A stretch of 6,070 nt of DNA from Leptospiraceae bacterium. Its GTDB lineage: Bacteria > Spirochaetota > Leptospiria > Leptospirales > Leptonemataceae. The notes below the pieces were generated by a model that did not search any database, had not been told where the DNA came from, and worked only from the letters and a program-made list of their open reading frames with translations. The position numbers and the translations under genes were made by a program. The stretch is taken from contig JAGRNC010000167.1 in NCBI GenBank assembly GCA_020440935.1, positions 1-6,070 of the forward strand, read 5' to 3'. Position 1 is the stretch's first letter, and the number at the start of each line of letters is the position of its first letter. Positions 5,637 to 6,070 of the stretch are shown one piece after another.

Positions 5637-6070
5637 TCGCAAGTCATCTTCCGATCGCCGCAAATCGGGCTCCGGCAAAGATACCGGAAGCAAGAAGTCT
5701 CGTGGCCCTGCCGCCAAGAAAGGCGCGACGTCATCGGGAAAGCGACGTACGGACGAACGAAATAGCAAAGCGGATGCAACGTATTCGCGCGCCAAAGATT
5801 CCGGGCGCAAGCCTGCCAGACCCGGGGCGCGGAGCACCGGTGCGCGCACCGGGGGCCGGACCTTTGAAAACCGATCTTCTGGATCGACCAGAGATCAGGG
5901 AAATCGCAGTGCACGGGATGGCGGTTTTGATTCCAGGCGAAGCGGCGGACGGAATTCGGGCAGCGCCGGTTCCGACCGATGGACGAATCGCCGAGATGCA
6001 GAACGGCCGGCGCGTCCTGGTTCTGATCGACCCCGCGGTAATCGGCACGACTCAGAAAGACCCAATCGTT
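5626..6070 (+). CDS. N-terminal part of an Arg/Gly/Ser-rich basic protein, truncated by the window end
   Basis: A frame opens at ATG 5626 inside the end of the lipoprotein gene, overlapping it by 11 bases, and stays open for 148 codons to the window edge. By hand count the peptide has 30 Arg, 24 Ser and 21 Gly, about half of all residues, with many Asp and almost no hydrophobic residues, so it is surely disordered. It has RGG-like pieces such as ARTGGR and RRSGGR, and Lys runs near the start. Such tails occur on RNA-acting proteins: rRNA 2'-O-methyltransferases of the RlmB/TrmH family, pseudouridine synthases, and DEAD-box helicases (there usually C-terminal). Since this is the N-terminus, an rRNA methyltransferase or pseudouridine synthase downstream is the leading guess, but no catalytic motif is in view. 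The ribosome site is weak (an AAGAG about 10 bases upstream), and coupling to the lipoprotein gene is likely. Confidence 0.65.
   Translation, partial: MTPDRKSSSDRRKSGSGKDTGSKKSRGPAAKKGATSSGKRRTDERNSKADATYSRAKDSGRKPARPGARSTGARTGGRTFENRSSGSTRDQGNRSARDGGFDSRRSGGRNSGSAGSDRWTNRRDAERPARPGSDRPRGNRHDSERPNR

Noticed and set aside
4842..5849. 335-residue open frame on the - strand opposite the SH3 lipoprotein
   Set aside because: It lies antisense to a frame with a clear lipoprotein signal and SH3 domain and spans three + strand genes. Its translation has no recognisable motif, with runs such as FFFTSF and FFFFW that mirror the Lys/Glu-rich + strand codons.

Overview
The window looks like an ordinary stretch of bacterial chromosome with moderate to high GC. 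The best taxonomic guess is a spirochaete of the order Leptospirales, of the higher-GC Leptonema/Turneriella type rather than Leptospira itself. This rests on the mix of a DUF1566 (Lcl) protein, several exported or lipid-anchored proteins of unknown role, TTG starts, and a PhaR-type protein beside an acyl-CoA dehydrogenase. It is an inference, not a proof. No tRNA, rRNA, CRISPR array, insertion sequence or phage gene was seen.

Layout. (1) 2-184 (+) is the C-terminal end of a DUF1566/Lcl-domain protein whose start lies outside the window. (2) After a double TGA stop and a strong ribosome binding site, an aldo/keto reductase with an export-like N-terminus runs from 200 to 1162 (+). (3) 1163-1343 is non-coding, lies between convergent genes, and is rich in small perfect hairpins. 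(4) 1344-2978 (-) is a long acyl-CoA dehydrogenase with an extra N-terminal helical region; it most resembles (2S)-methylsuccinyl-CoA dehydrogenase of the ethylmalonyl-CoA pathway. (5) A 134-base divergent promoter region separates it from phaR (3113-3679, +), a PHB/PHA-synthesis regulator-like protein. (6) 3782 to the window end (+) holds three tightly packed genes: an exported HEAT-repeat protein, a lipoprotein with a bacterial SH3 domain, and an Arg/Gly/Ser-rich reading frame that runs off the window.

How the genes may work together. The divergent dehydrogenase and phaR could form a small C4/C5 acyl-CoA and polyhydroxybutyrate module: the ethylmalonyl-CoA pathway and PHB synthesis share acetoacetyl-CoA and 3-hydroxybutyryl-CoA. 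The HEAT and SH3 genes are probably co-transcribed envelope proteins. The last gene overlaps the lipoprotein gene by 11 bases and looks translationally coupled to it, although its product looks like a nucleic-acid-binding protein or the disordered end of an RNA-modifying enzyme. The most interesting items are the methylsuccinyl-CoA dehydrogenase assignment and the packed hairpin array at 1270-1323. I see no clear evidence for a wholly new multi-gene system.
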